From contig NZ_LMUF01000048.1 of NCBI RefSeq assembly GCF_009766085.1, positions 1-64,000 of the forward strand: a stretch of DNA of 64,000 bases, read 5' to 3'. Positions 1 to 10,102 of the stretch are shown piece after piece; position 1 is the first letter of the stretch, and each line of letters starts with the position of its first letter. The DNA comes from Burkholderia sp. S171. Its GTDB lineage: Bacteria > Pseudomonadota > Gammaproteobacteria > Burkholderiales > Burkholderiaceae. Under the pieces are notes generated by a model, which made no database searches, had not been told where the DNA came from, and worked only from the letters and a program-made list of their open reading frames with translations. Both the position numbers and the translations under genes were made by a program.

Positions 1-231
1 CTCAGTCGAAAGGCGGAACTCGCAGCGCGCTGCTGCCGGTGCTGGCGAGGTTTATCAGGGGCGGGCGCATTCCCAGGGGTACGGCGGCAACGGCAGACTC
101 GGCCCACGATGCTGAAAAAGCCTTGTGATGACGTGCCGGAAAATCAGTTGACTTGAGCTGACACAAATAAGCAAACCCAAAGCGCGTCAGGTTCGACAAC
201 CAGACGATAGATCGATCACGAAAGAGGAGCA
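1..231. other. Upstream region, no gene assigned
   Basis: No recognisable gene. One plus-strand frame is open from the window edge to a stop near base 131 and could be the tail of an upstream gene, but the translation matches no family I know. The last bases hold a strong ribosome binding site (AGAGGAG, 223-229) for the following gene. Confidence 0.4.
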
Positions 232-234
232 TTG

Positions 235-1281
235 ATGAGAGCATTTGTCCGGGCAGTAAGCGCACTTGCTGCCGTCGCAGTTGTCGGCCTGACGTCGGCG
301 AGCGTGGTTGCAGCCACGCAGGTTGCGTCAACACTACCCGGTGACGGCAAGACGATCCGCTACGCGCAGGGTGACAGCCTCGGCGGCAACTATGTCGCGG
401 CGCAGATCGCGATGAAAGCGATGAAGGCGCTTGGCTACGACGTGAAATTGAGCACGATGAACACCACGTTGTTCTTCCAGGCTGCGGCCCAGGGCGACGA
501 GGATATCGCAACCGATGTGAATTTCCCCCAGCGCGAACCAGGTTTTCGAACCGTTGAGAAACAGGCGGAAATAGTCGGCAGCGGCATGATTGTAGGCGGT
601 GGCATCAACGGCTATGTCATCGACAAGAAGACTGCGCTTGCGTACAACATCACCAGTCTGGAGCAACTGAAGGATCCCAAGATAGCGGGGCTTTTCGGCA
701 GCGACGGGCGTGCGGAACTGATCAGTTGCGACCCAGGTTGGAGTTGCGGCGACGTGGTGGATTACCAGCTGGATAAATTCGGCCTCAAGCAAACGGTCCA
801 TGCCGTGCGCGGCAAATACGAGGCATTGATGGTAGATGCGGTGACGCGCGTGAAGACTGGCAAACCGGCGTTGTTCTACGCATGGAGTCCGTCGTGGTCC
901 ATGAACGCGCTGGTTCCGGGAAAGGACGTGGTGTGGCTGCCTACGCCCGCGGATGCTCTGCCGCGCAACGTGCCTAACAAGGGCACGGCTCTCGTGAAAG
1001 GCGTGGAAGGCTGTGCTGGCGGCGCTGACCCGTGCCGCATGGCGATGTCGTCGTGGAATTTCAACTCCGTGGCGAACAAGGAGTTCATCGCCGCGAATCC
1101 CGCAATCAAGTTGCTGATCGAACAGATCAAATTTTCTGTCGCAACGTGGTCGCAGTGGGAATATGCGATTAGCAAGAACGGTGGTTCGTCCACGCAGATC
1201 ACCAAGCTCGCCGACGATTGGCTTGCAAGCAACAAGCCGCAGTTTGAACAATGGGTGGCAACGGCAAGCAAGGCGCATTAG
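235..1281 (+). CDS. ProX-like glycine betaine/quaternary amine ABC transporter substrate-binding protein
   Basis: Periplasmic binding protein of the OpuAC/ProX type, expected to capture betaine-like osmolytes for a ProVW-type importer. An N-terminal signal peptide (about 28 residues ending near VVAA) precedes the mature domain. Hallmarks shared with ProX are the CDPGWSC segment, the FYAWSPSW segment, and the phrases KDVVWL and DKKTA. ATG at 235 is preferred to the TTG at 232 because AGAGGAG sits 5 bases upstream. The early Trp of the E. coli ProX aromatic cage (in its NWTP segment) is replaced by a VNFPQ segment, so the ligand may differ. No permease or ATPase gene is adjacent. A paralog lies at 3929-4966. 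Confidence 0.88.
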   Translation: MRAFVRAVSALAAVAVVGLTSASVVAATQVASTLPGDGKTIRYAQGDSLGGNYVAAQIAMKAMKALGYDVKLSTMNTTLFFQAAAQGDEDIATDVNFPQREPGFRTVEKQAEIVGSGMIVGGGINGYVIDKKTALAYNITSLEQLKDPKIAGLFGSDGRAELISCDPGWSCGDVVDYQLDKFGLKQTVHAVRGKYEALMVDAVTRVKTGKPALFYAWSPSWSMNALVPGKDVVWLPTPADALPRNVPNKGTALVKGVEGCAGGADPCRMAMSSWNFNSVANKEFIAANPAIKLLIEQIKFSVATWSQWEYAISKNGGSSTQITKLADDWLASNKPQFEQWVATASKAH

Positions 1282-1460
1282 CGCGGTAGTTTCGATGCTA
1301 TCGGGCGCGTCGTTCAGGCTACCCCGCGCAGATGGCGGAGCCCGATCGCGACTGTCTGCCGAGCCGGCGAACAGTCGGCAGGAGCCACGATCATGCTGCG
1401 ACAGGGTGGATTCGAGCGGATTGCCAACCTTGCCGGCGGTATGCCCCGCTGGCGTGCAGA

Positions 1461-1514
1461 CGGCCGTGTAGTCGAAAACGGCCGCATGTAATCGCTCGAA
1501 GGTCCACATGCGGC
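1461..1514. terminator. Candidate bidirectional terminator with two competing hairpins
   Basis: Between the convergent ends of the ProX-like gene and mreB lie two stems: CGGCCGT (1461-1467) with ACGGCCG (1478-1484), and GCCGCATGT (1481-1489) with ACATGCGGC (1506-1514). They share bases 1481-1484, so only one can form at a time. There is no clear T-run, so termination activity is inferred from position and dyad symmetry. The rest of the 261-base gap shows nothing. Confidence 0.4.
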
Positions 1515-1542
1515 AACCGTACGAGCGACTGCGTCGTAGCCT

Positions 1543-2586
<1,044 letters not shown>

Positions 2587-2765
2587 TCAAAATCCTGTGT
2601 TGCTTGACGGCAAGCGCTTGGCCCCGTCACGTGCGACCAAGCTGCGGTCGAGAATGGGGAAGAGTAACAGCTTCGGGGAAACGGAGCCGTAGCGCCGCCA
2701 CGCGCAGTGCTCTCAGCGAGGACCTGCATGCCTGGAGATGACGGGCCGGACCCCGCCGACTCCGG

Positions 2766-3578
2766 TCAGGGCTTCGCGTTCTCCTGTTTGGATCCCGTCG
2801 TTCCCGTGACCGCGGCAAGGCGGCTTTGCGCCGCGATGAGCTGGTCATCCGTAGTCGCCACCAGCCACAGACGCGCGTGCTCCGCGATTCGGCGGTTGTG
2901 GTCTTTCAATGGGCCCATCGCCGAAGCCGCCTTCCATACAACCGGCCCGATTTTGCTTTTCCTGCCCGACACCGCGCCGACCAGCAGGCAGTAGGGTCCC
3001 AGTGGAAGCGACACAAACGGAAGTCCCGGACTGACCGCCACGCGCCAGTCGATGAAGGGCGCCTCGCTGATCAGCAGCGGCGTGGGCAAGCCGTAAAGCA
3101 CACTGAAATCGTATAGCGCCAGTTGCTCGCGCATGCCGGTATAAATACGCCGGATGTCTTCTACAACGGCTGCGCGGATCTCGTCGTCGAACATGGCCTC
3201 CTGCGCATAGCGGGCCAATGCCTCGCGGGCCTCCCGTTGATAAGCACTGAACAGGCCGAGTTCCACGCAATCCTGCACGGCGCGCTGAACCTCCGCGACA
3301 GAGCCGGCTTCCTCGGGCGTGCCTAATTGCGCAGCCCGCAGAAACCGGGCAAGTCCCGCGTCCTGGATTGCAGGACCTTCTGCAGAACCATCGTCTTGAG
3401 CGTCCTTGTCGAGCGGCACGTAGATATACTTCTCGGCCGCGAAATGCGATTTTTTACCTTCATCAAACTTGATTTCGCCATCGACGTAGTCCAGATAGCG
3501 AGTCCCAATTCGACCATGCTCCCAAACCCAATTCTTAAGGAGCGGACGCAGGGGATGTAGTCGGTCGTGTTCGGCCAT
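2766..3578 (-). CDS. Hypothetical protein, possibly DUF4238-like
   Basis: About 270 residues, no signal peptide or membrane segment. I do not recognise it with confidence. The acidic helical middle and the C-terminal stretch with LLISEAPFIDWR followed by LPLGPYCLLVGAV weakly recall DUF4238 proteins, which have a similar late segment. ATG 3578 is chosen because GGAGG stands 5 bases upstream; an in-frame extension to 3650 lacks a ribosome site. It is followed by mreB on the same strand after a 179-base gap, so co-transcription is possible but not indicated. Confidence 0.6.
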   Translation of the reverse strand: MAEHDRLHPLRPLLKNWVWEHGRIGTRYLDYVDGEIKFDEGKKSHFAAEKYIYVPLDKDAQDDGSAEGPAIQDAGLARFLRAAQLGTPEEAGSVAEVQRAVQDCVELGLFSAYQREAREALARYAQEAMFDDEIRAAVVEDIRRIYTGMREQLALYDFSVLYGLPTPLLISEAPFIDWRVAVSPGLPFVSLPLGPYCLLVGAVSGRKSKIGPVVWKAASAMGPLKDHNRRIAEHARLWLVATTDDQLIAAQSRLAAVTGTTGSKQENAKP

Positions 3579-3735
3579 TGAAACCTCCAGGTGCCCCAGT
3601 ATAGTTCCAAGTTGTCGATCATCCTGCGGAGGGTATTGCGGTCGATGCAACCGATGGGGCGGTCGTTTCCAATCGCGTCGGCTGCAGTACTGCCGGTTCG
3701 GAGGTGAACCGCGGCATGGGCCACCATCAATCCGT

Positions 3736-3767
3736 TTTGCCCCTTTGCCCCTTTGCCCCTTTGCCCC
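3736..3767. repeat. Tandem 8-bp repeat (TTTGCCCC x4)
   Basis: Four perfect head-to-tail copies of TTTGCCCC in the 350-base gap (3579-3928) between the hypothetical gene and the second ProX-like gene. Such short repeats change length by slippage. No other element is evident in this gap, which must also hold the promoter of the 3929 gene. Confidence 0.85.
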
Positions 3768-3928
3768 TGTTGGCCCCCGTGCTTCACTTGAACCGAAGAG
3801 GCGAGGGCGCCGTCTTTCCCTCTGTCCGTAGGAAGATCCAATATCGCGCGTGAACTAGCATGTGACCTGATCTGATTGCATCCGGATGCTGAAAAATTGC
3901 AACCCTACGCTAACGAGCAGGAACGCTA

Positions 3929-4966
3929 ATGAAGACTTTCAAGTGGGCCGTCCGCGCGTCGGTTGTTACAGCGACATTTATTTTCTCCATAGCAAACATC
4001 TCGGCATTCGCCGATACGCTCCCAGGCTCCGGAAAGACGGTGCGCTACGTGCAGGCCGACAGTCTCGGCGCGAACTATGTCGCGGACCAGATCGTCGCGC
4101 GGGCAATGAAGGCGCTCGGTTATGACATCAAGCTCAGCACGATGAACATCACGCTGTTTTTTTCGGCGGTCGCACAGGGAGACGTCGATCTGTCGACCGA
4201 CGTCAATTTGCCGCAACGTGAGCCGGAGTTCCGGTCCGTCGAAAAACAGGCGGAAATCATCGGCACCGGGTTCATTGCCGGGGGCGGTGTGAACGGCTAC
4301 ATGATCGACAGGAAAACGGCGCTTGCCCACAACATCACGAGCATTGAACAGATGAAGGACCCGAATATCGCCAGTCTGTTCGGCGAGGACGGAAAAGCGG
4401 AACTCATTAGTTGCGACCCCGGCTGGAGTTGCGCAGACGTCGTGAACTACCAGCTGAAAAAATTCGGACTCGCGCAAAATGTTCACGTGGTGAGCGGCAA
4501 GTACGAAGCGTTAATGATGGATGCCGTAGCGCGTATCAAGTCCGGCTCGCCAGCATTTTTCTACGCCTGGAGCCCGTCGTGGGTCACGAGCGGCCTGGTT
4601 CCGGGCAGGGACGTCGTATGGCTTCCTGTGCCCGCAGATGCATTGCCGCCCAAGATGCCCAACACCGGCTCGGCCCTTGTAAAGGGAGTTGTTGGTTGTG
4701 CCGGTGGCGCTGATCCGTGCCATATGGCCATGGCATCGTGGAATGCCGGATCGGTAGCGAACAGGGTGTTCATTTCCGAAAATCCGGGCATCAAGGCGTT
4801 GATCCAGCAGATCAAGTTTTCGCCTGCGGTCTGGGCGGACTGGGAGTTGGCGATCAGCAAGGAGCACAGTTCGACCGGGTTGTTTGGCCGGCTTGCCGAT
4901 CAGTGGCTGGCAGCAAATGGATCGCAGTTCACCCAGTGGGTTGCCACGGCTCGCGCCGCACATTGA
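3929..4966 (+). CDS. ProX-like glycine betaine/quaternary amine ABC transporter substrate-binding protein (second paralog)
   Basis: Paralog of the protein at 235-1281, with the same order of motifs: signal peptide ending near AFA, LPGSGKTVRY, CDPGWSC, FYAWSPSW, RDVVWL, and the CAGGADPC segment. The two mature proteins align over their whole length without large gaps. It also lacks the first cage Trp of E. coli ProX (VNLPQREP in its place). AGGA 6 bases before the ATG supports the start. An M20 amidohydrolase follows 109 bases downstream on the same strand, suggesting that an imported amide- or acyl-bearing compound might be hydrolysed; that link is inference. No ProV/ProW genes are nearby. 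Confidence 0.88.
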   Translation: MKTFKWAVRASVVTATFIFSIANISAFADTLPGSGKTVRYVQADSLGANYVADQIVARAMKALGYDIKLSTMNITLFFSAVAQGDVDLSTDVNLPQREPEFRSVEKQAEIIGTGFIAGGGVNGYMIDRKTALAHNITSIEQMKDPNIASLFGEDGKAELISCDPGWSCADVVNYQLKKFGLAQNVHVVSGKYEALMMDAVARIKSGSPAFFYAWSPSWVTSGLVPGRDVVWLPVPADALPPKMPNTGSALVKGVVGCAGGADPCHMAMASWNAGSVANRVFISENPGIKALIQQIKFSPAVWADWELAISKEHSSTGLFGRLADQWLAANGSQFTQWVATARAAH

Positions 4967-5075
4967 GCGGCCAATTCCGTGCTGTGGGTTTTATCCGCTT
5001 GCGTGACCCTGTGAACTACGGTGAACCAACGCCTTTTCGATCAACCCCAACCAACACAATACCGAGGAAGAATCC

Positions 5076-6260
5076 ATGACAGACGTGCTAGCTCGCATTC
5101 TCGATACAAGCGATGAAATTGTCGCCCTGCGCCATCGTATTCATGCTCATCCGGAACTTTCGCTCGAGGAGCATGAGACCAGCAATCTTGTCGCGGAACG
5201 TCTGCATGCATGGGGTTACGAGGTGCATCGAGGCCTCGCGAAAACGGGCGTGGTCGGCACGTTGAAAGTGGGGACCGGCACCGGTCGCCTCGGCTTGCGT
5301 GCAGACATGGACGCGTTGCCGATCCAGGAGTCGACAGGCCTGTCCTATGCCAGCCAGCGCAAGGGCGTGATGCACGCTTGCGGCCACGACGGTCATACCG
5401 CCATTTTGCTCGCCGCTGCGCGTTATCTGTCGGAAACACGGCATTTTTCCGGTACGTTGAACCTGATCTTTCAACCCGCCGAAGAACGGTATTGCGGCGC
5501 GAAAATCATGGTCGACGAGGGCCTGTTCGATAAATTCCCTTGCGACATGGTCTTTGGTTTGCATAACCGGCCCGGTGAGGCAGTCGGGAAGTTTGGCTTC
5601 CTGCCGGGATGCTTCATGGCGTCGTCCGATACCGTATACATCAGCATCTACGGCAAGGGAGGTCATGGCGCACGACCGCATTTGGCCGCGGATCCGATTG
5701 TCGCTGCGGCTCACGTCGTGATCGCGCTGCAAACGATCGTCTCGCGCAATACCGACCCGCTCGATACCGCGGTGATCACCGTTGGCGAGATTCACGGTGG
5801 AACCGTCTCCAATGTCATTCCGGAGGTCGTGACACTGACGCTTTCAGTTCGCGCGTTGCGGCCCGACATGCAGCGATTTTTGCACGACCGCATTATAGAA
5901 GTCGCAGAGTCGCAGGCGGCCACGTTGGGCTGTACGGCAAAGGTTGATTATCAGTGGGGATGTCCGGCGGTCGTCAACGACCCGGCTGCCACCGAGTTCG
6001 CCCGCCAGGTCGCGCACGACTGGTTAGGGGAGGAGGGGCTGATAGCCGACATGCGTCCCACGGCCGGGGCGGAGGATTTCTCGTTCATGCTGCAGGCTGT
6101 TCCCGGCAGCTACTTCATTGTGGGCAATGGAACCGGCCCCGCGCATAACAGCGGCGATTGCATGCTGCACAATCCGGGCTACGACTTCAACGATGAATGT
6201 TTGCCGATCGCCGCGACGTATTGGGTGAAACTCGCCGAGCGATTCTTGGCGGCGCGGTGA
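5076..6260 (+). CDS. M20 family metallo-amidohydrolase (hippurate hydrolase / N-acyl-amino-acid amidohydrolase type)
   Basis: Zinc or manganese hydrolase of the M20D group that cleaves N-acyl amino acids or related amides in the cytoplasm. The 394 residues are the normal family length. Metal ligands are visible: Cys102 and His104 in HACGHDGHT, Glu136-Glu137 in QPAEER, His163 in GLHNRP, and a late His in LHNPGYDFND. The lid domain starts with YGKGGHGARPH. AGGAAG lies just before the ATG. It follows the ProX-like gene, possibly as one transcript. Substrate cannot be read from sequence. A broken relative lies at 56764-57110. Confidence 0.9.
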   Translation: MTDVLARILDTSDEIVALRHRIHAHPELSLEEHETSNLVAERLHAWGYEVHRGLAKTGVVGTLKVGTGTGRLGLRADMDALPIQESTGLSYASQRKGVMHACGHDGHTAILLAAARYLSETRHFSGTLNLIFQPAEERYCGAKIMVDEGLFDKFPCDMVFGLHNRPGEAVGKFGFLPGCFMASSDTVYISIYGKGGHGARPHLAADPIVAAAHVVIALQTIVSRNTDPLDTAVITVGEIHGGTVSNVIPEVVTLTLSVRALRPDMQRFLHDRIIEVAESQAATLGCTAKVDYQWGCPAVVNDPAATEFARQVAHDWLGEEGLIADMRPTAGAEDFSFMLQAVPGSYFIVGNGTGPAHNSGDCMLHNPGYDFNDECLPIAATYWVKLAERFLAAR

Positions 6261-6476
6261 TGGCTCTACGGTTCTCGACGTTAAAGGTCCAGTGAGCCGA
6301 GCGCTCGAACCCGGGTTATGGATTAATCCACCATCAAGCAAATTCGAGTCATCACGATTTTGCGATGTCATTAATCCGCGCCATCATTTAATAAGTTGAA
6401 AAAAACATTCCTTAGACTAAACTGATCGATAACTTCTATCTGCACACAATTCCCAATCCCAGAAGGGGAGCGGCTT

Positions 6477-6593
6477 ATGGGCGATTTTGTTATCGATCAC
6501 GGTGGTCCATGGTGCGCGCTATATGCGCTGTCCGACGTAGGCGAGTGCAAACACCGGGCTTGTCGCTACGCCGCCTGTTGGATAGTCATATAG
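6477..6593 (+). CDS. Possible 38-residue cysteine-rich small protein in a 465-base gap
   Basis: The gap 6261-6725 is AT-richer than its surroundings and holds promoter-like sequence around 6390-6430. Within it, an ATG at 6477 is preceded at 6 bases by a very good ribosome site (AAGGGGAG, 6463-6470) and opens a 38-codon frame with four cysteines, ending in TAG at 6591-6593. No family is recognised. It could instead be a leader peptide or chance; the strong ribosome site is the only support. Confidence 0.25.
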   Translation: MGDFVIDHGGPWCALYALSDVGECKHRACRYAACWIVI

Positions 6594-6725
6594 CAATTCC
6601 CTCGGCTGGATTGACGTCCCGCCCTGTCCACGATTTTCACGTAGTTCTTGTCAAAGCGCATTCGGCACGCCTGTGGTCAGGTCTCCGATTGCGGTCCAGG
6701 TCGTGTCTCAGGAAAAGGGATCATC

Positions 6726-7772
6726 ATGAAATCTACCTATAAGCTAATTAGCAATACGAATTATGTTCAACGCGTCCTGCTTGTTTTCACGCTACTCGCG
6801 GTTGCCGCATTGCAGCCCGCCGCAGCGGAAAGTCTCGTCATCAAGAATCTTGGTACGCTGCCCGGGGGAAACAGCAGTCAGGCTGTCGGGATTAATGAGC
6901 GCGGCCAAGTGGTCGGCTACTCGTTCGACGCGCGCGGGGATCAGCACGCTACGCTGTTTGAAAACGGAGTGCTGACCGACCTGCACACGCTCCCCGGTGG
7001 CGATACCGTTTCCGCCGCTTACTCGATCAACAATCGCGGCCAGGCAGCCGGTTACTCGTTCAACTCGAGCGGGTACCCACGCGCTACCCTGTTTGAAAAG
7101 GGGCAAGTGGTCGACCTGGGGACGCTTCCCGGAGGCGACAACAGTGCCGCCAACGCAATCAATGAGCGCGGCCAGGTGGTGGGCTGGTCGTTCAACGCCA
7201 GCCGGGCATCGCAAGCCTTTCTATATGAAAACGGGGTGATGACCAGCCTCGGCACGCTTCCCGGTGGCGCTTACAGCTTCGCTCTCGCTATCAATGAGCG
7301 CGGACAGGTGGTCGGCTGGTCCACTGAAAGCGACAACAATGAATACGCTTTTCTATTTGAAAAAGGGGTGATGACCAGCTTGGGTACGCTTCCCGGCGGC
7401 AACACCAGTATTGCTTACGCGATCAACAATCGCGGCCAGATAGTCGGCTCGTCGACTGTCGCAAACGGGGATCAGCACGCCTTTCTGTTTGAAAAAGGGG
7501 TAATGATCGACCTGGGTACACTCCCCGGTGGCAATAAGAGTGCGGCCTACGGGATCAACGAGCGCGGCCAGGTGGTCGGCTCGTCGAACACCGCAAGCGG
7601 GTGGCAGCAGCATGCCTTTTTGTTTGAAAAAGGGGTGATGACCGACTTGGGCACGCTCCCCGGTGACGACCAGAGTATCGCTCAGGGGATCAACAATCGC
7701 GGCCAGGTCGCGGGCTACTCCGCGCCGGATTCCTCCGTGTGGCACGCCGTCCTGTGGACACGCGAAAGATGA
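6726..7772 (+). CDS. Secreted HAF-repeat protein
   Basis: A signal peptide (hydrophobic stretch about residues 17-33, ending near PAAA) is followed by seven repeats of about 46 residues. Each repeat carries LGTLPGG, then an INERGQVVG or INNRGQ turn, then HAFLFEKGV, from which the HAF family takes its name. The repeats should build an extracellular beta-propeller-like solenoid; the biochemical role of the family is unknown. ATG 6726 is chosen because the signal peptide begins there; the in-frame ATG at 6648 would bury it. The gene stands alone between the M20 gene and a convergent DMT transporter. The near-identical DNA repeats could recombine. Confidence 0.88.
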   Translation: MKSTYKLISNTNYVQRVLLVFTLLAVAALQPAAAESLVIKNLGTLPGGNSSQAVGINERGQVVGYSFDARGDQHATLFENGVLTDLHTLPGGDTVSAAYSINNRGQAAGYSFNSSGYPRATLFEKGQVVDLGTLPGGDNSAANAINERGQVVGWSFNASRASQAFLYENGVMTSLGTLPGGAYSFALAINERGQVVGWSTESDNNEYAFLFEKGVMTSLGTLPGGNTSIAYAINNRGQIVGSSTVANGDQHAFLFEKGVMIDLGTLPGGNKSAAYGINERGQVVGSSNTASGWQQHAFLFEKGVMTDLGTLPGDDQSIAQGINNRGQVAGYSAPDSSVWHAVLWTRER

Positions 7773-7797
7773 CCGCCGATCTCTAGCTCTAGCGGTC
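7771..7797 (+). terminator. Candidate terminator after the HAF-repeat gene
   Basis: GACCGC (7771-7776) pairs with GCGGTC (7792-7797) around a 15-base loop immediately at the stop codon of the HAF gene. No T-run follows, so this is a weak call. Confidence 0.3.
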
Positions 7798-7932
7798 GCC
7801 AAAAATGGTTGGATTGCGGGACCCGCCATAGCGCGTGGTTTCGCAGCGCTTTTGCGCCCTGCACCCATCGTGTCGTGCGCTAAACGCGGGCCGATGCTTC
7901 TGGCTGCGGCTTTGTACCATCGGTCGAGAAGA

Positions 7933-8832
7933 TCATGAATGCTGCACCCGGCGCGCAAAGATGCGCCGTGTCAAATCGAATGCCACCAGATTACCGGCCA
8001 CCACCAGCACGAGCCCGACCACGGCCAATGGGGTCCATTGGTAGCCTTCGAACACGGTCGATGCCGCCAGCGCCACGATCGGAAACAGCACGGTGCTGTA
8101 GGCAGCCCGTTCCGGCCCTATGCGCCCGACCAGCATCAGATACGCCGTGAAGCCGATCACCGAGCCGAACACGGCCAGATAGGCGAGCGCGCCCAGATAA
8201 CGCGCGTCCGGCTCGATAGCGAAGGAAAAGCCCGTCAGCGCGCTCCCTATTGTCAATACGCTGGCGCCGATCAGCATTGCCCAGCTATTGGTGGCGAACG
8301 GGTGCAGACCCATCGATTGCATCCGGCTCGACAGCAGATTGCCGACGGAGAAGCAGAAGGTGCCGAGAAACGCGATCGCGAGGCCGAACCACACAGCGTG
8401 GTCGCCGAGATGTCCGGGCATCTGCTGAACGAACAGGCAGACAATGCCGACCAGGCCCAGCGCCGCGCCGGCAATGGCCGTGGCTTGCAAGGGGCGGCCC
8501 ATGAACAGCCGTCCGTTGATCGAGTTCAAAAGCGGTGCGGTCGAAAACACGACTGCGACCAGTCCGCTCGGCACGACCTGTTCGGCGTAGTAAAAGCATA
8601 GAAAATTGACGCAAAACAGCGCCAGTCCCTGTGCGGCCAGATAGCGCCATGCGGCGCGCGGCGGCCAGATCGGACGGCGCATCAGGCGCAGCAGCGCGAA
8701 CAGCAGCAGCGCGGCGATCCAGAACCGCCACGCAATCGATACCGGCGGAGGCACCGATCCGAGCTGCCATTTGATCGCAATCCAGGTGGTGCCCCAGATC
8801 AGGACGGTGACGGCATAGAGCAACATATTCAT
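7933..8832 (-). CDS. DMT superfamily (EamA) inner-membrane exporter
   Basis: About 299 residues with roughly ten hydrophobic helices in two EamA halves, the normal build of drug/metabolite exporters. Characteristic phrases are IWGTTWIAIKW in the first helix, the FCVNFLCFYYAEQ segment, and the second-half AYLMLVGRIGPERAAYSTVLFP with its conserved PERA/Y region. The start at 8832 (ATG AAT ATG) opens directly into the first helix; an upstream in-frame start at 8910 would add an unlikely leader. It is divergent from an AraC regulator at 8999 with 166 bases between, so that regulator probably controls it. Substrate unknown. Confidence 0.85.
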   Translation of the reverse strand: MNMLLYAVTVLIWGTTWIAIKWQLGSVPPPVSIAWRFWIAALLLFALLRLMRRPIWPPRAAWRYLAAQGLALFCVNFLCFYYAEQVVPSGLVAVVFSTAPLLNSINGRLFMGRPLQATAIAGAALGLVGIVCLFVQQMPGHLGDHAVWFGLAIAFLGTFCFSVGNLLSSRMQSMGLHPFATNSWAMLIGASVLTIGSALTGFSFAIEPDARYLGALAYLAVFGSVIGFTAYLMLVGRIGPERAAYSTVLFPIVALAASTVFEGYQWTPLAVVGLVLVVAGNLVAFDLTRRIFARRVQHS

Positions 8833-8998
8833 GGCGCGGCCTGCAGCATAAGAAACGGGAATCCAACTATGCTGCAGCAGGGACTGCCGCACTTGTCCAG
8901 GATTGCGCACTTCTTGGTGGCGTCGGACCGTGGCTCATAACGCCGCATATACTGACGGCTGACGGTTACCCTGTGATCAGATACATCCCGCTCGTCCC

Positions 8999-9919
8999 AT
9001 GAACGCCAAACCGCCTGCCACTGCGATGGATTCCACCGAAACGCCGTTCGGCCTTCATTCGGTCTGTCACACGCTGCGCAGCGCCAACGCGAATCTGGAA
9101 CGGTTTGCGTGGCTGGGCGATCAACTGGCCATCGCGGTGTGGACACGCGACACGGAGGAAGCCGAGACCGTCTATGACCGGCCCGGTCACCACACGCTCT
9201 CGTGTTATCTGGACGGTGGCTATCGCACTGAACGTCAGAAAATGCCGGGTCGATATGGCGCGCCAGCGCGTCTATGCGCGCTGCCGGGCGACCATGAATC
9301 GCGCTGGTGGGTCCGTGGTCACATGCATTTCATGCATCTGTACTTCCTGCCCGAACACTTCACGCAACGTGCCGTGCAGGAGCTCGATCGCGAGCCACGC
9401 GAACTGACGCTCGCGGATCGCACCTATTTCGAAGACGCTCGTATTGCGAGCCTCTGTCAAACGCTCGCCAATGAAAACTGGCAGGACCCCGACGGCCTGC
9501 TGCGTACCAACGAAACCGCGCATCAGGTGTTGAGCCTGCTGCTGCGCGCACAAGGCGTGCGCCGGACGGATACATCGATGAAGGGCGGTTTATCGGTTGC
9601 GACCCGGCGGCGCCTGCGGGAGTACATCGACACCCATCTTGGGCAAACGCTCACACTCGGCGAACTGGCCGGCGTTGCCGCGCTATCGGAGTTTCACCTC
9701 GCACGGATGTTCCGCACGTCGTTCGGACTGCCGCCCGCTGCGTGGATCGCGCAACAGCGGCTCGACCGCGCACGCAGGCTGCTGCGCACCACGGCGCTGC
9801 CGCTCGCGCAGGTCGCCGAACAATGCGGCTATGCGAACGCCAGCCATTTCAGCCACCGTTTTCGCGAAAGCGCCGGTGTCGCACCGACTGCATTCCGGCA
9901 GGCTGTTGGCGCCTGGTAG
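8999..9919 (+). CDS. AraC family transcriptional regulator
   Basis: 306 residues: an N-terminal cupin-like sensing region with YDRPGHHTLSCYLDGG, and a C-terminal double helix-turn-helix of about 100 residues. That DNA-binding part contains LTLGELAGVAALSEFHLARMF and the second helix region LAQVAEQCGYANASHFSHRF, the most conserved AraC signature. The gene is divergent from the DMT exporter at 7933-8832, and the 166-base shared region is the likely control site. The ligand is unknown. Confidence 0.9.
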   Translation: MNAKPPATAMDSTETPFGLHSVCHTLRSANANLERFAWLGDQLAIAVWTRDTEEAETVYDRPGHHTLSCYLDGGYRTERQKMPGRYGAPARLCALPGDHESRWWVRGHMHFMHLYFLPEHFTQRAVQELDREPRELTLADRTYFEDARIASLCQTLANENWQDPDGLLRTNETAHQVLSLLLRAQGVRRTDTSMKGGLSVATRRRLREYIDTHLGQTLTLGELAGVAALSEFHLARMFRTSFGLPPAAWIAQQRLDRARRLLRTTALPLAQVAEQCGYANASHFSHRFRESAGVAPTAFRQAVGAW

Positions 9920-10102
9920 CTGACAGCGGGAGCGCATCCGACGAAGACTCTAATGGCAGTCACCCGCACTTGAAGGAAGCTTCAGTAGCGGGTGAAACGG
10001 ATCGGCGTCTACGGGTTTTTACTGATCTCAATTCATGTCGATACCAGCGTCGCCGAATCGTCGTGAGGTAGGTTCAACTTCTCAACTGAAAGGCGATCAC
10101 AC

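Noticed and set aside
2-511. Long minus-strand frame over the start of the first ProX gene
   Set aside because: It is antisense to a clear signal peptide and binding-protein domain and is Arg/Ser-rich shadow sequence.
3323-3841. 172-codon minus-strand frame overlapping the hypothetical gene
   Set aside because: It overlaps the frame that has a good GGAGG start and coherent composition; its translation looks out of frame.
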